Shown here piece after piece: positions 20,735-29,845 of a stretch of DNA of 33,519 bases; within the stretch, counting starts at the first letter, position 1; every line of letters starts with the position of its first letter. The translations under genes were made by a program, and so were the position numbers. The stretch is from Nemertoderma westbladi (Eukaryota > Xenacoelomorpha > Nemertodermatida > Nemertodermatidae), in the NCBI GenBank assembly GCA_032718475.1, contig JAUCBJ010007539.1, forward strand, positions 1 through 33,519. The letters run 5' to 3'. The notes beneath the pieces were generated by a model. That model ran no database searches. It saw only the letters and a list, made by a program, of their open reading frames with translations, and was not told the DNA's origin.

Positions 20735-21028
20735 TTATTATAGGAAGGGATCTAGGGGTCTTTACCTCGAATGATAAGTTTATTTTACCGAAAATAACTT
20801 ATCTTTTATTGGCGCAATTGTAGGACTAATCCCATCACATGCGTACTTTTTAACCGGGTAGTGTACAAATTTAGGAATCGCGTAATTTTTCTTGAAATTA
20901 ATATCTCATATCTCTCCAAACCACGAACGCGTTTCGACCTACAATTGCGCCAATAAAAGATAAGTTATTTTCGGTAAAATAAACTTATCATTCGAGGTAA
21001 AGACCCCTAGATCCCTTCCTATAATAAA
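20735..21028. repeat. inverted repeat formed by two short-element 3' ends
   Basis: The 88-bp 3' end of the 410-bp unit is present in reverse at 20735-20822 and forward at 20941-21028. The spacer is the rest of the reversed copy, which is cut at stem II of the hammerhead-like core (about 20939). Confidence 0.85.
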
Positions 21029-21156
21029 TGTATAATAACAAACACCTCGAAAAATACAGCTTGCTAACACATTGTTACTATCAATAATCAAAAAAATCAG
21101 GGGCTAATAAAATAGCAGCTGGCTTTGAAATTAATACTCCATATCTCAAGAACCTG

Positions 21157-21209
21157 TGGCCTAGTGGTTGTAGTCTCGGCTTCCACCTCGAGGTCCCAGG
21201 TTCGAATCC
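21157..21209 (+). promoter_or_regulatory. tRNA-like Pol III promoter of the short element
   Basis: A box TGGCCTAGTGG at 21157-21167 and a perfect consensus B box GGTTCGAATCC at 21199-21209, spaced 31 bp apart as in a tRNA gene. This identifies the unit head as tRNA-derived. Confidence 0.8.
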
Positions 21210-21218
21210 GACACCTAG

Positions 21219-21252
21219 CTGATGAGACCCAGTAAGGTCGAAACGCGTACGT
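21219..21252 (+). ncRNA. hammerhead-like core, probably inactive
   Basis: CTGATGA (21219-21225), stem II GACC with GGTC (21226-21229, 21236-21239) and GAAAC (21240-21244) are all present. A possible stem III (ACG with CGT) would be followed by G at the cleavage position, which is not a permitted base. The flanking stem I strands do not pair. It is best read as a decayed or structural hammerhead domain. Similar conserved domains occur downstream of tRNA heads in some animal SINEs. Confidence 0.55.
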
Positions 21253-21438
21253 GGTTTGGAGAGATATGAGATATTAATTTCAAGAAAACTTACGCGATTC
21301 CTAAATTTGTACACTACCCGGTTAAAAAGTACGCATGTCTGGGATTAATCCTACAATTGCGCCAATAAAAGATAAGTTATTTTCGGTAAAATAAACTTAT
21401 CATTCGAGGTAAAGACCCCTAGATCCCTTCCTATTAAA

Positions 21439-21564
21439 TGTATAATAACAAACACCTCGAAAAATACATTGTTACTATCAATAATCAAAAAAATCAGGGG
21501 CTAATAAAATGGCAGCTGGCTTTGAAATTAATACTCCATATCTCAAGAACCTGTGGCCTAGTAG
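21439..21564 (+). mobile_element. second short-element unit, 5' part
   Basis: Repeats 21029-21164 with a short internal deletion. It is interrupted in the A box by the hAT element. The remainder (23800-23861) carries GTGGTTATAGTCTCGGC and then joins ACACATTGTTACTATC, a sequence found near the unit start, so it does not reach the hammerhead-like core. Confidence 0.8.
21557..21564 (+). repeat. 8-bp target-site duplication of hAT element, left
   Basis: CCTAGTAG, repeated at 23800-23807. Eight bp is the hAT hallmark. Confidence 0.9.
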
Positions 21565-21784
21565 CAGTGCCGGATTAAGCCTCTGGTGGCCCTAAGGCAC
21601 ATTTTAGTAATTTCCAAAAATGGCCCGAATGGCCGATATTTTTCCGCCAACACTTTCAAAGGAAAAAGCTGCTAAAAACAACTGAAATTGTGAAAATGTT
21701 GGGAAGGAAATATAAAGTATTAAGTAATTAAACAGGACTAAGGATGATCCAACTCTATAGCAAATGGAGTGGAAAAAATGAATT

Positions 21785-21856
21785 CGCCACCAGCGGGGAT
21801 CGAATCCGCGTCTCCCGATAAACGTTCAGGTATGCTAACCACTACACCACGGAGGC
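21785..21856 (-). tRNA. tRNA-like sequence, possible Asn(GTT), likely pseudo/derived
   Basis: Minus strand. The acceptor stem pairs in six of seven positions (one a G-T wobble, one T-T mismatch). The A box is TGGTGTAGTGG. The anticodon stem is CCTGA with TCGGG, and the loop ACGTTTA puts GTT at the anticodon, but position 33 is C rather than T. The T arm has one mismatch. The palindromic, repeat-embedded setting argues for a tRNA-derived element, not a working tRNA gene. Confidence 0.45.
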
Positions 21857-21907
21857 TCCTGCATCTTTCCGATCGATTGATAACAAATCAATCGGAAAGA
21901 TGCAGGA

Positions 21908-21979
21908 GCCTCCGTGGTGTAGTGGTTAGCATACCTGAACGTTTATCGGGAGACCCGGGTTCGATCCCTGCTTGTGGCG
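21908..21979 (+). tRNA. tRNA-like sequence, mirror copy, more decayed
   Basis: Mirror of 21785-21856: same A box (21915-21925), same anticodon arm (21934-21950, GTT at 21941-21943) and B box GGTTCGATCCC at 21958-21968. The acceptor stem has two mismatches and the T stem one. Probably a tRNA-derived repeat. Confidence 0.4.
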
Positions 21980-23799
21980 AATTCATTTTTTGCGCTCCAT
22001 TTGCTATAGAGTTGGATCATCCTTATACTACTATAATTTATACAATCTATGGATGTTAAACATATATGCAGAAATATAAAGTATTTTCGTTGGATGACTG
22101 ACTGCGTGCAAATAACTACTAAGTACTTTAATAATAAGTAGGCCTACTTTGCAAAAATAGTTTTCATCAAGAATTGTAACATTACTAAACGGCATAAGTA
22201 TGCCTATAAAACCTTTGCTATAAAAAGTGTAATGATTTTGGTAGAATTACTCAAGCTTTAATTTTTTAATATTAATGGGACCATTACTGCATTACCCAAA
22301 ATCTATTTGTTTTATTTATAAAGCTACTATTCTGAAACTTTAACACAATGATCTGTGATCTTTTATATACTATGAAAACTGAGCATAGATAGCTTCATAA
22401 ACCGTTTGTTCGAAAAATATGGCACTTTTTGAGCACGTCGGTTTTTTCAAAATTGGGTGCAAAAAAATTGTTACAAAATCGGCTCCAGAAGATCCAAATG
22501 GCCATGTTTTACAAAACCAACGATAGTAGTCCTAAAGCTGCTGAACATTTTGGTATATGTTTGATGGAAATTGGGTAAAAAATTAAATAGTACTAGGGAA
22601 TTTAGTGATTTTAGTGAATTTAGTGAAGTCTAAATCGACAAACTGATAAAAAGGTTGTCTTATACAGAGAGTCATAAATATCAGCAATATATTATGTTGT
22701 TGAAAAGAGCAGTTTTGAGGTCAAAAAATAATTCAATGTTGAAAACCGATATCACCTTATGAAAGCCCTTCTATCACACTACAAAAAATTGTGCAAATTT
22801 TCGAAAATTTCATTTCTGTGGGGGTTATAGTTGGCCCCCGTAAGGCTCCTGTAGGCATTTAGCAATTTTGATCGGATCGTGGGAATGTGTTATTTATTTT
22901 CTGTAGGGTAGGTTTTGCACGGTACTTATCTTTACAGGACTTGCTGAGAAATATAACACACCAAAAGTGTGGGCTTTGTGCAAAGATATAATATTTCTGA
23001 ACTATATTTGGACTCGCTGAGAAAGAAATGTTCTCCGATAGAGAACAGTCTCGGAAATAAGTACTTTTTGTCACTAATTTAAATTTACCAAATTCAATTA
23101 TGCTGCCCAATTATGCTTTTAGGTTTTGCAGGAAATGCACCTAAAAGGCCATCGAATGGAAAATTCAATACACGAGGGCAGACAGAACATCTAAATTTCG
23201 GTTAAATTAAATTAGCGTCAAGAAGTTATTTCTGACACGTTTTTTTATCAACAACTATTTTATCTATAATTAATTTATCTTTTTTTTTATCTATTAGGGC
23301 CTATATTTATGAAACTCGTTTCCGGTAAAAAAAATTAATTTTGCACTACCATATCTCCACGCCATACATTTACTATGTACAATATTTCCAGTATGTCACC
23401 ACGTAATTATTGGGTTGTTCCAGAAAGTTTAAGAGCCTAACTACAAATAATTCCCCACAAATAAATAAATTAAATTCTCCATTGTTCATAATTAGCATTT
23501 TAAAGTTTTACTGTGCATGTTTTATTATTTCCCTGCCATCAGGTCTCGAACTAATAACACAGCACCTATCGGTCGACTGAGCTAGAATTGTGCACTTTCT
23601 ATCAGAAATTTAGGGATAGAAAGTAGTCGAAAAATGCACTTTCTTGCTCTGTTTTCTATAAATTTTAGTGAGAAAAAATGTGGACTTTTCAGATAAAAAT
23701 ATTTTTTTCACAAGAATGACTCGCTAAGAAAAAATGGCCCGTATTTTCGGCTGGCCCTAAGGCACGTGCCTTATATGCCTTAAGGTTAATCCGGCACTG

Positions 23800-23807
23800 C
23801 CTAGTAG
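23800..23807 (+). repeat. 8-bp target-site duplication of hAT element, right
   Basis: CCTAGTAG, identical to 21557-21564; the interrupted short element resumes here. Confidence 0.9.
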
Positions 23808-23861
23808 TGGTTATAGTCTCGGCTTCCACCTCGAAGTCCCAACACATTGTTACTATCAATA

Positions 23862-23873
23862 AGCAAATTTCAT
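23862..23873 (+). repeat. target-site duplication, right copy (composite insertion)
   Basis: AGCAAATTTCAT, identical to 20723-20734. Confidence 0.85.
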
Positions 23874-23983
23874 GGGTGATAGGGAGTTGTGGCGATTTTG
23901 TGGACAAGCCGGCACGGCATTCTTAATATATATGTAATATTATATAATGCAGCTACAATGCAGCATGCCGATCGTAGTAGTAG
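23874..23983 (+). pseudogene. third LINE copy, 3' end after the composite insertion
   Basis: GGGTGATAGGGAGTTGTGGC, then CAAGCCGGCAC and GCAGCATGCCGATC blocks, match the 3' end of the full LINE; the end is a TAG-repeat tail. It completes the element begun at 19862. Confidence 0.88.
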
Positions 23984-26180
23984 GGAATAATAGCATTTCT
24001 CTATAAGTATTTCTCTATTTCATTTCTATATATTCTTAAAGCATGCACATGCTCTTTGATTAATTTTTGCTTGTTTTCCTGAGTAGTGCTTGTTCAAGGC
24101 TTTGTCTATTGCATGTCATACATACATCCTCTTGATGATTAATATATTTGGTGGATCGGAGGGGTGAGAATTCAATATTATATAAGGCCTATATATATAT
24201 ATATATAGAATGCACCAAACAAGCAGCTAGCTATTCAATATACAAATCAGTATATAGAACAAAATAAGCCCTACGAATAATTGGAAAATATTAAACCAAA
24301 TAAGCGAAAGCAATAAAATAAACATTAAAAAATATCAAACATGTATTTTGTTGTGGAAGTTAACAGCACATTTCCTAATAATACTACAAGTAATGTTTCT
24401 CTTCTCCGAATATGCGGTGGCGGAAGTCACCCAGAAACATGTTGGTGATGTATTGGGAATAGTATTGGGAATTGTACATAATATGCAATAAAATCGCTGA
24501 TGTGATTTAAAAAGGTTCCTTTAATGGAGATTTATTGCCTAATAAATATCTAGTTCTATATTGGAAATCTATCCGATCCCGCAATCCCATTAAATTACTA
24601 TATGAATTATAGCACTATTAAATAGAGAATACTGTTTAGGTACCGGTACACTGAAATACTGAATTGTCATTTACCATTAATAACGAACCTGTCTTTAGAC
24701 TGGGTAGTTTTTGTCTAAAGCTGAGGCCGGCAAAAACACGATGGATATATATATTTACCTATATCACTATATCACTATATATGTCACTATGTATGTTCAC
24801 CAAATGGCTTGAAACCACTTGCATGCATTGTAAAATTGTAAACGCAAGTATTTATCAATTGTTGTCTAGTTGTTGAATAAAAAAGTTGGGAACGATTCGA
24901 AGTGCGATATTCGAAATATTTGCATATTTTCAACATTATTGAACGCGAAATTAAATACCCACAACTCCCTTGCTTGAAATGTTTTTCAGGTGATTGATAT
25001 TTAGCAATTATTATGAGGTTACTTACTACTGAAATCTGACAGAATGCCAAACGTATTATTATAGTTCTATCTCTATTCAGCCAGTTAGTGTAATGTCAAG
25101 CAGTACATCATTTATATATCGTATGTATCTATAGGGCCTAATTGTCATCGTTATAATACTGTCATCAACTTAGGCTAAGCTCAATTGGAATGCAAAGGCT
25201 TAGTAGGTTTTGTATATCTGGGACGTTTACAACAGCTGTCGATTAAACTAACAAAACCATAAAACTGAACCAGGGTGCCAGCCGGGTACCAACGGCTGTT
25301 GGGTAGACTTAAGGGAACATTTCACAAACTTTCATAGGATGCTTGTACATGTACATTATATTGGTTGCTCCGATGTTTTTATTAGGCTAACTGAGAATGT
25401 ATCAGGTATAAATACTGTAATTATAGTGTTCTTTATTTTATTTATCTAATACAGAAAAGACCCCTCCGCAGAATAAACTGCTCTTTTGGGCCGTTTCTCA
25501 GGTTGCGGATATGGATACCATTTCACACATCATCGTAGTAATTGTGATTATGATTTGTTTGCCTAGGCGAATGTGTATTACATTAGATGGGAGGCAGTTT
25601 TTTGGTTGATGCAAGTCATTCTTGGTTTGCATCTTCCAATCCCATCTGTTTCTTGGAGTCTGTGTAAGACAGGTTCGTTTAAAGCCATCTTGATGGCGTT
25701 CTAGTAAATAATTAATGACTATTCCTCATAACCCATGTGACTTGTAATTCATCCCTGCTTATTATAATCTACATAATTACACAACTATGACACGTTCGTG
25801 GGGCCTTCGCGCAGCACGAGAGCCTAAATTAGAAAGTACATTATACTAATCTCTATTAGATATACGAAAACTGTCATTCCTAAAATATATATGAGTGAAG
25901 GCGATGCTATCAGTTTGTGATAAACTAGTTGTAAAAATAGAGATCCGTTTTAGTTTGCCCTTACACACTTTAACTGTCATTTGTAAACCTTCTAACTAGG
26001 GCTATTTAAGTTAAGTATGACATTTTTAGTTTTACAATACTCTTCTCCTTCATTAGCCTCGTTGCGCTCGTCCTGTTTTTTCTTTAAATAATTTCCCTAA
26101 ACGGAGACTAATGGCCTTTATAACTGTGCAAAGTCTCGAAACTGTGAGAGTAACTGCTGATTTATGGCAGATAGATACTC
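23984..26180. other. no recognised gene
   Basis: AT-rich, short ORFs only. A TA microsatellite lies at 24191-24208. Nothing matches known domains, RNA genes or the repeat families seen elsewhere in the window. Confidence 0.6.
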
Positions 26181-26412
26181 GTATCCACTGTAAACTCGTT
26201 GCGTTCGTTCGTTTTTGACCAAACTTGAGATTCTTTCTAAACTTTTGCCGGACTACATACATACCAAGTTTCGTTTAATTTCATCAAGGAATAACCGAGT
26301 TATCAGCGATCAAAAATTTACGACGACAGACGACGACGACGACGACGACGACAGACAACTCGTTAATGGTACCCATATGCTAAGGCTTCGCTCACTTCGT
26401 GGCTAGCCCCAC
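26181..26412 (+). repeat. dispersed repeat with GAC microsatellite and CTTCGCTCACTTCGT end
   Basis: A GAC/CGA microsatellite (26330-26352) is followed by a terminal block (26353-26412) that matches 13779-13835 in reverse. The pattern of a short trinucleotide run followed by a CTTCGCTCACTTCGT end suggests a common repeat terminus. The left boundary is uncertain. Confidence 0.5.
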
Positions 26413-26654
26413 AACATGCCACAAAGAGAAAGACTCCAAATAATTCTTACTGAACTATTTAAGGGGGGGGTTGTTCACCCCCAGTCGTTTTTTCGGCAGA
26501 TTTTCAATAAGTTGTTTCGTTCTCGATTTATGACAACCTTTAACATTTTTACACAAAATTAGTAATTTTAAAATAATTTGAGATTTTCAGAATCAGCGCT
26601 AAAAATTACCCTATAGAATATATATACAACCACTTTATTAATTCACAAAAAATT

Positions 26655-27755
26655 ATGGCTATCGATTCTTCAATTCTAACAAATTCAACTACAGCTGACG
26701 AAAGCTTCGACAACGAAATTAAAGACTTAGGAATTGTATTGGACTATATAACTATTATTCTAATGGTTATTGGTGTTATTATGAATGGTATCGCAATTGT
26801 CATCTTCAGTAAATATTATAGAACAGCTACGATTGATATGTTTCTATTGAAACTACAAACTACAATCGACATGAGTGCCTGCTGCTATGTGTTATTAAAT
26901 TCTTGTTTGAAGATTTACGATGTTTACAAACATAAAAATATTGAAAAATATAGTGATTTCGAGAAAGTGTCATTGTGCGTTTTCGTTGAATATGAACTGA
27001 TTCAATGGGTGTTAGTGCGGTGCAGTACCGTAAACCTGATACTCATATGTATCCATCGATATTGTGGTGTCTGCAATGTATTCTCAAGGTTCAATTGGGA
27101 ACGGCGCCCAAAGCTAATCTTAATAACTACTTTACCAGCTGTAATTTGGGAAGTGGGAACAATTGCTCTATCAAAGTTTTCCTATGAAAGTAAAGAAGAA
27201 TTCTGTAAAGACACACACAAAGGAATAGGAGTGGGAATTCTGGAGGTGTTCTTGGGTGTAGCAGACATTGGGATACAATTACCGGTTTTCGTATATTGTT
27301 ACATGAGATGTTACCTGGTCCTAAAACGGAAAAAAGAAAACCTCATCCTAAACGAATGCTATAATCTAAAAAAGTATTGTCAAAAAAGAAATGACAAAAA
27401 AGACAAGTCAACACATATAATCTCAATTTACGAAAAGCATTCCAAACTATTCTTCAGAAATGGATGTTATATATCAATGGTGTATCTGGTGTGCTGGATA
27501 CCCCATGGAATCACCCACTACATACAGGCCTATAATTACATCTATGAGAGAGCCCCAAGTCTGACGTTCAAAAAGTATCAGAAAATCGTTCAGATTCCAG
27601 TGTTTATTAATCATGTCGCATACCCGCTGATATACGCGTTTCAGTACAAATCGTTCCGCGAGTATGGAAGAAAACTACTTCGCAATAGTAGCATAATGTT
27701 GAGGAGGTCCGTTCATTCATTACGTCCCATGAGCACTGCCTCTCGTGAAACCTAG
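26655..27755 (+). CDS. class A (rhodopsin-like) G-protein-coupled receptor, 366 aa, intronless
   Basis: A plasma-membrane receptor predicted to signal through heterotrimeric G proteins. Seven membrane segments are visible: TM1 about 29-51 (N44 in GVIMNG), TM2 63-85 (D72), TM3 112-133 followed by HRY 134-136 in place of DRY, TM4 153-173, TM5 190-222 (P210), TM6 270-291 with CWIP 280-283, TM7 310-330 with YPLIY 323-327 for NPxxY. C108 and C184 fit the usual TM3-loop 2 disulfide. N10 is a possible glycosylation site. The third inner loop is long and basic, and helix 8 starts FREYGRKLL. Length is normal for the class. The start codon at 26655 is the first Met and leaves a short extracellular N-terminus. 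No close family is recognised, so the ligand is unknown; it probably belongs to an invertebrate lineage-specific group. Neighbours are all repeats. Confidence 0.9.
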   Translation: MAIDSSILTNSTTADESFDNEIKDLGIVLDYITIILMVIGVIMNGIAIVIFSKYYRTATIDMFLLKLQTTIDMSACCYVLLNSCLKIYDVYKHKNIEKYSDFEKVSLCVFVEYELIQWVLVRCSTVNLILICIHRYCGVCNVFSRFNWERRPKLILITTLPAVIWEVGTIALSKFSYESKEEFCKDTHKGIGVGILEVFLGVADIGIQLPVFVYCYMRCYLVLKRKKENLILNECYNLKKYCQKRNDKKDKSTHIISIYEKHSKLFFRNGCYISMVYLVCWIPHGITHYIQAYNYIYERAPSLTFKKYQKIVQIPVFINHVAYPLIYAFQYKSFREYGRKLLRNSSIMLRRSVHSLRPMSTASRET

Positions 27756-27889
27756 TAACTCTGTTTACTTTTGTTGCCAATTACAAGATTGAATTATTCA
27801 TAGTCCACTATATGTTCTGGTATCGATAGGCCTACATTGTTTGAAAATTAAGCCAATCTTTGTTCTAACAAGACTTCAGAAGTGGTGTA

Positions 27890-28406
27890 CAGATAATTCC
27901 GACCCGGACAATTCCGAACTAGGACATTTCCTATCCGGACAATTTCGACCTATCAAATATATAAATAAATATATCTTTGTGGGTCGGAATTTTTCGGATC
28001 CATCATAGGAATATTCGGCCCGAAGATATTTACACTAATTATTATAATTACTATATAGCTACTTTTTAAAATAGGGAGCGGTTAGCCCTTACATTATTTA
28101 CAATGTTCGCGCATTATTTAATGCTTTAATTGTTGTTTGTTATTGATAAATTTATTTCAATTCATTTTTTTAGCTATTTATATAATATATTTGAAATTTC
28201 TAATGCACTGCACTATAATATTGCATTTTATTTGGATCCGGACAATTCCGGCGGGGAAATTGCTACCTAAGAAAATTCCGAACTGGAGCGTTTCCGACCA
28301 GGACAATTTCGACCCATTTCAAAATTTAATGATTATTTGTCTGCATCTTTGATTCGGAGAAAGTCGCAATTGTCCGAGTCGCGATTATTAGGGTCGGAAT
28401 TATCCT
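27890..28406. mobile_element. small inverted-repeat element built of CCGGACAATTCCGACC-type motifs
   Basis: The left end CAGATAATTCCGACCC (27890-27905) pairs with the right end GGGTCGGAATTATCCTG (28391-28407). Many variants of GGACAATTYCGACC recur inside in both orientations. About 515 bp, no ORF of note. Probably a MITE; the target duplication is not clear. Confidence 0.55.
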
Positions 28407-28870
28407 GAGTCTAAGTCTTCCCCACAGCAGGTCTGGTTTCCCTTGAAGAATCCTAGTGTGAAGAGTAATTCACTATTAGGGTCGCTATCTAACAGGTATG
28501 GGGGAGGCACTGAGCAGTGAAGAAATGGATCAAATGAAATCAATATGTGAGGGGCATAAGAAGTTTGTAAAATGCTGTGAGTGATGCACCAAATGGCAGT
28601 GACCTCTTACTTAAAAGATTTTCATGTTCATTTACTTACTATTTTTTATATCACCGAAACTCTAGAATTTTGAATAGCTAGTTCCGTTGACACGTCAAAT
28701 GTATGAATATTGCAAATTATTGTTGTAGACCTATTTACAGGGACGCAGCAAACTTTACCCGCGAGCAATCTTCGCCCTCAAAATGAGTGTTAACAACCTC
28801 GTTTATTGTTTTGGTTACTAAAATTCGTCTTTCTAACCTATCGTGTCTGTAACCTATGTTCCCCCCAATC
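28407..28870. other. no recognised feature
   Basis: Mixed-composition sequence leading to the 17-bp minisatellite; no ORF, RNA or repeat recognised. Confidence 0.55.
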
Positions 28871-29845
28871 GGGCGAAGGTTGGACGCGGGCGAAGGTTGG
28901 ACGCGGGCGAAGATTTCCCGCCGGCGAAGGTTGGACGCGGGCGAAGGTTGGACGCGGGCGAAGCTTTCCCGCAGGCGAAGGTTGGAGCGGGCGAAGATTT
29001 CCCGCCGGCGAAGGTTGGACACGGGCGAAGGTTGGACGCGGGCGAAGATTTCCCGCCGGCAAAGGTTTGACGCGGGCGAAGGTTGGACGAGGGCGAAGGT
29101 TGGACGCGGGCGAAGATTTCCCGCCGGCGAAGGTTGGACGCGGGCGAAGGTTGGACGCGGGCGAAGATGGGACGCGGGCGAAGATTTCCCGCCGGCGAAG
29201 GTTGGACGCCGGCGAAGGTTGGACGCCGGCGAAGGTTGGACGCGGGCGAAGATTTCCCGGCGGCAAAGGTTGGACGTGGGCGAAGGTTGGACGCGGGCGA
29301 ATGTTGGACGCGGGCGAAGGTTGGATGCGGGCGAAGGTTGGACGTGGGCGAAGGTTGGACGCGGGCGAAGGTTGGACGCGGGCGAAGATTTCCCGCCGGC
29401 AAAGGTTTGACGCGGGCGAAGGTTGGACGAGGGCGAAGGTTGGACGCGGGCGAAGATTTCCCGCCGGCGAAGGTTGGACGCGGGCGAAGGTTGGACGCGG
29501 GCGAAGATGGGACGCGGGCGAAGATTTCCCGCCGGCGAAGGTTGGACGCCGGCGAAGGTTGGACGCCGGCGAAGGTTGGACGCGGGCGAAGATTTCCCGG
29601 CGGCAAAGGTTGGACGTGGGCGAAGGTTGGACGCGGGCGAATGTTGGACGCGGGCGAAGGTTGGATGCGGGCGAAGGTTGGACGTGGGCGAAGGTTGGAC
29701 GCGGGCGAAGTTTGGACGCGGGCGAAGGTTGGACGCGGGCGAAGGTTGGACGTGGGCGAAGGTTGGACGCGGGCGAAGGTTGGACGCGGGCGAAGTTTGG
29801 ACGCGGGCAAAGGTTGGACGTGGGCGAAGGTTGGACGCGGGCGAA
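28871..29845 (+). repeat. GC-rich minisatellite, 17-bp unit GCGAAGGTTGGACGCGG
   Basis: About 57 units of two main types: GAAGGTTGGACGCGGGC and GAAGATTTCCCGCCGGC. A 340-bp block (20 units) is duplicated, for example AAAGGTTTGA at 29061 and 29401. The unit lacks stops on both strands and 17 is not a multiple of 3, so all three frames of a strand give the same 17-residue periodic peptide (plus strand AKVGRGRRLDAGEGWTR) and long ORFs appear on both strands (up to 359 and 335 codons). These are a by-product of the repeat. Its GC content contrasts sharply with the AT-rich flanks. Confidence 0.95.

Larger units (their letters stand above)
21029..21438 (+). mobile_element. tRNA-derived short element unit (SINE/retrozyme-like), about 410 bp
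   Basis: Contains Pol III boxes, a hammerhead-like core and a 3' end reading AGACCCCTAGATCCCTTC then an ATAATAAA tail. An independent solo 3' fragment at 30863-30910 has the same end with an A-run, which fixes the true 3' terminus. No ORF. The next unit starts at 21439 with the same TGTATAATAACA motif. Confidence 0.75.
21739..22025. repeat. palindrome with two divergent tRNA-like sequences
   Basis: Two arms of about 137 bp, nearly exact reverse complements, meet at about 21884. Each arm carries a tRNA-like sequence. Direct repeats GAAATATAAAGTATT at 21707-21721 and 22071-22085 lie just outside and may be a 15-bp target duplication. The related hAT copy at 1173-2356 lacks this block, so it is an insertion. 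Confidence 0.85.
21565..23799. mobile_element. non-autonomous hAT element, 2235 bp
   Basis: Terminal inverted repeats start CAGTGCCGGATTAA (21565-21578) and end with the matching complement (TTAATCCGGCACTG, 23786-23799). Sub-terminal GGCCCTAAGGCAC blocks are also inverted. With the 8-bp duplication this is a textbook hAT. No transposase ORF longer than 100 codons is seen, so movement would need a source element elsewhere. A tRNA-like palindrome lies inside. A related truncated copy is at 1173-2356. Confidence 0.9.
20735..23861. mobile_element. composite insertion of tRNA-derived, hammerhead-like short elements
   Basis: Bounded by 12-bp duplications. In order: an inverted 3' part of the unit (20735-20939), a direct 88-bp 3' end (20941-21028), a full unit (21029-21438), then a partial unit (21439-21564) broken by a hAT element and finished at 23800-23861. 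Units join head to tail with a period of 410 bp. Target duplication, multimeric units and a partly inverted end recall Penelope-like or retrozyme insertions; that assignment is inference. Confidence 0.7.

Noticed and set aside
21219-21252. Active hammerhead ribozyme in the 410-bp unit
   Set aside because: The position after stem III is G and the stem I strands do not pair, so it is listed only as hammerhead-like.
28871-29845. Link between the 340-bp block here and the 340-bp ribozyme satellite
   Set aside because: No sequence similarity; 340 is 20 x 17 here, so the shared length is coincidental.
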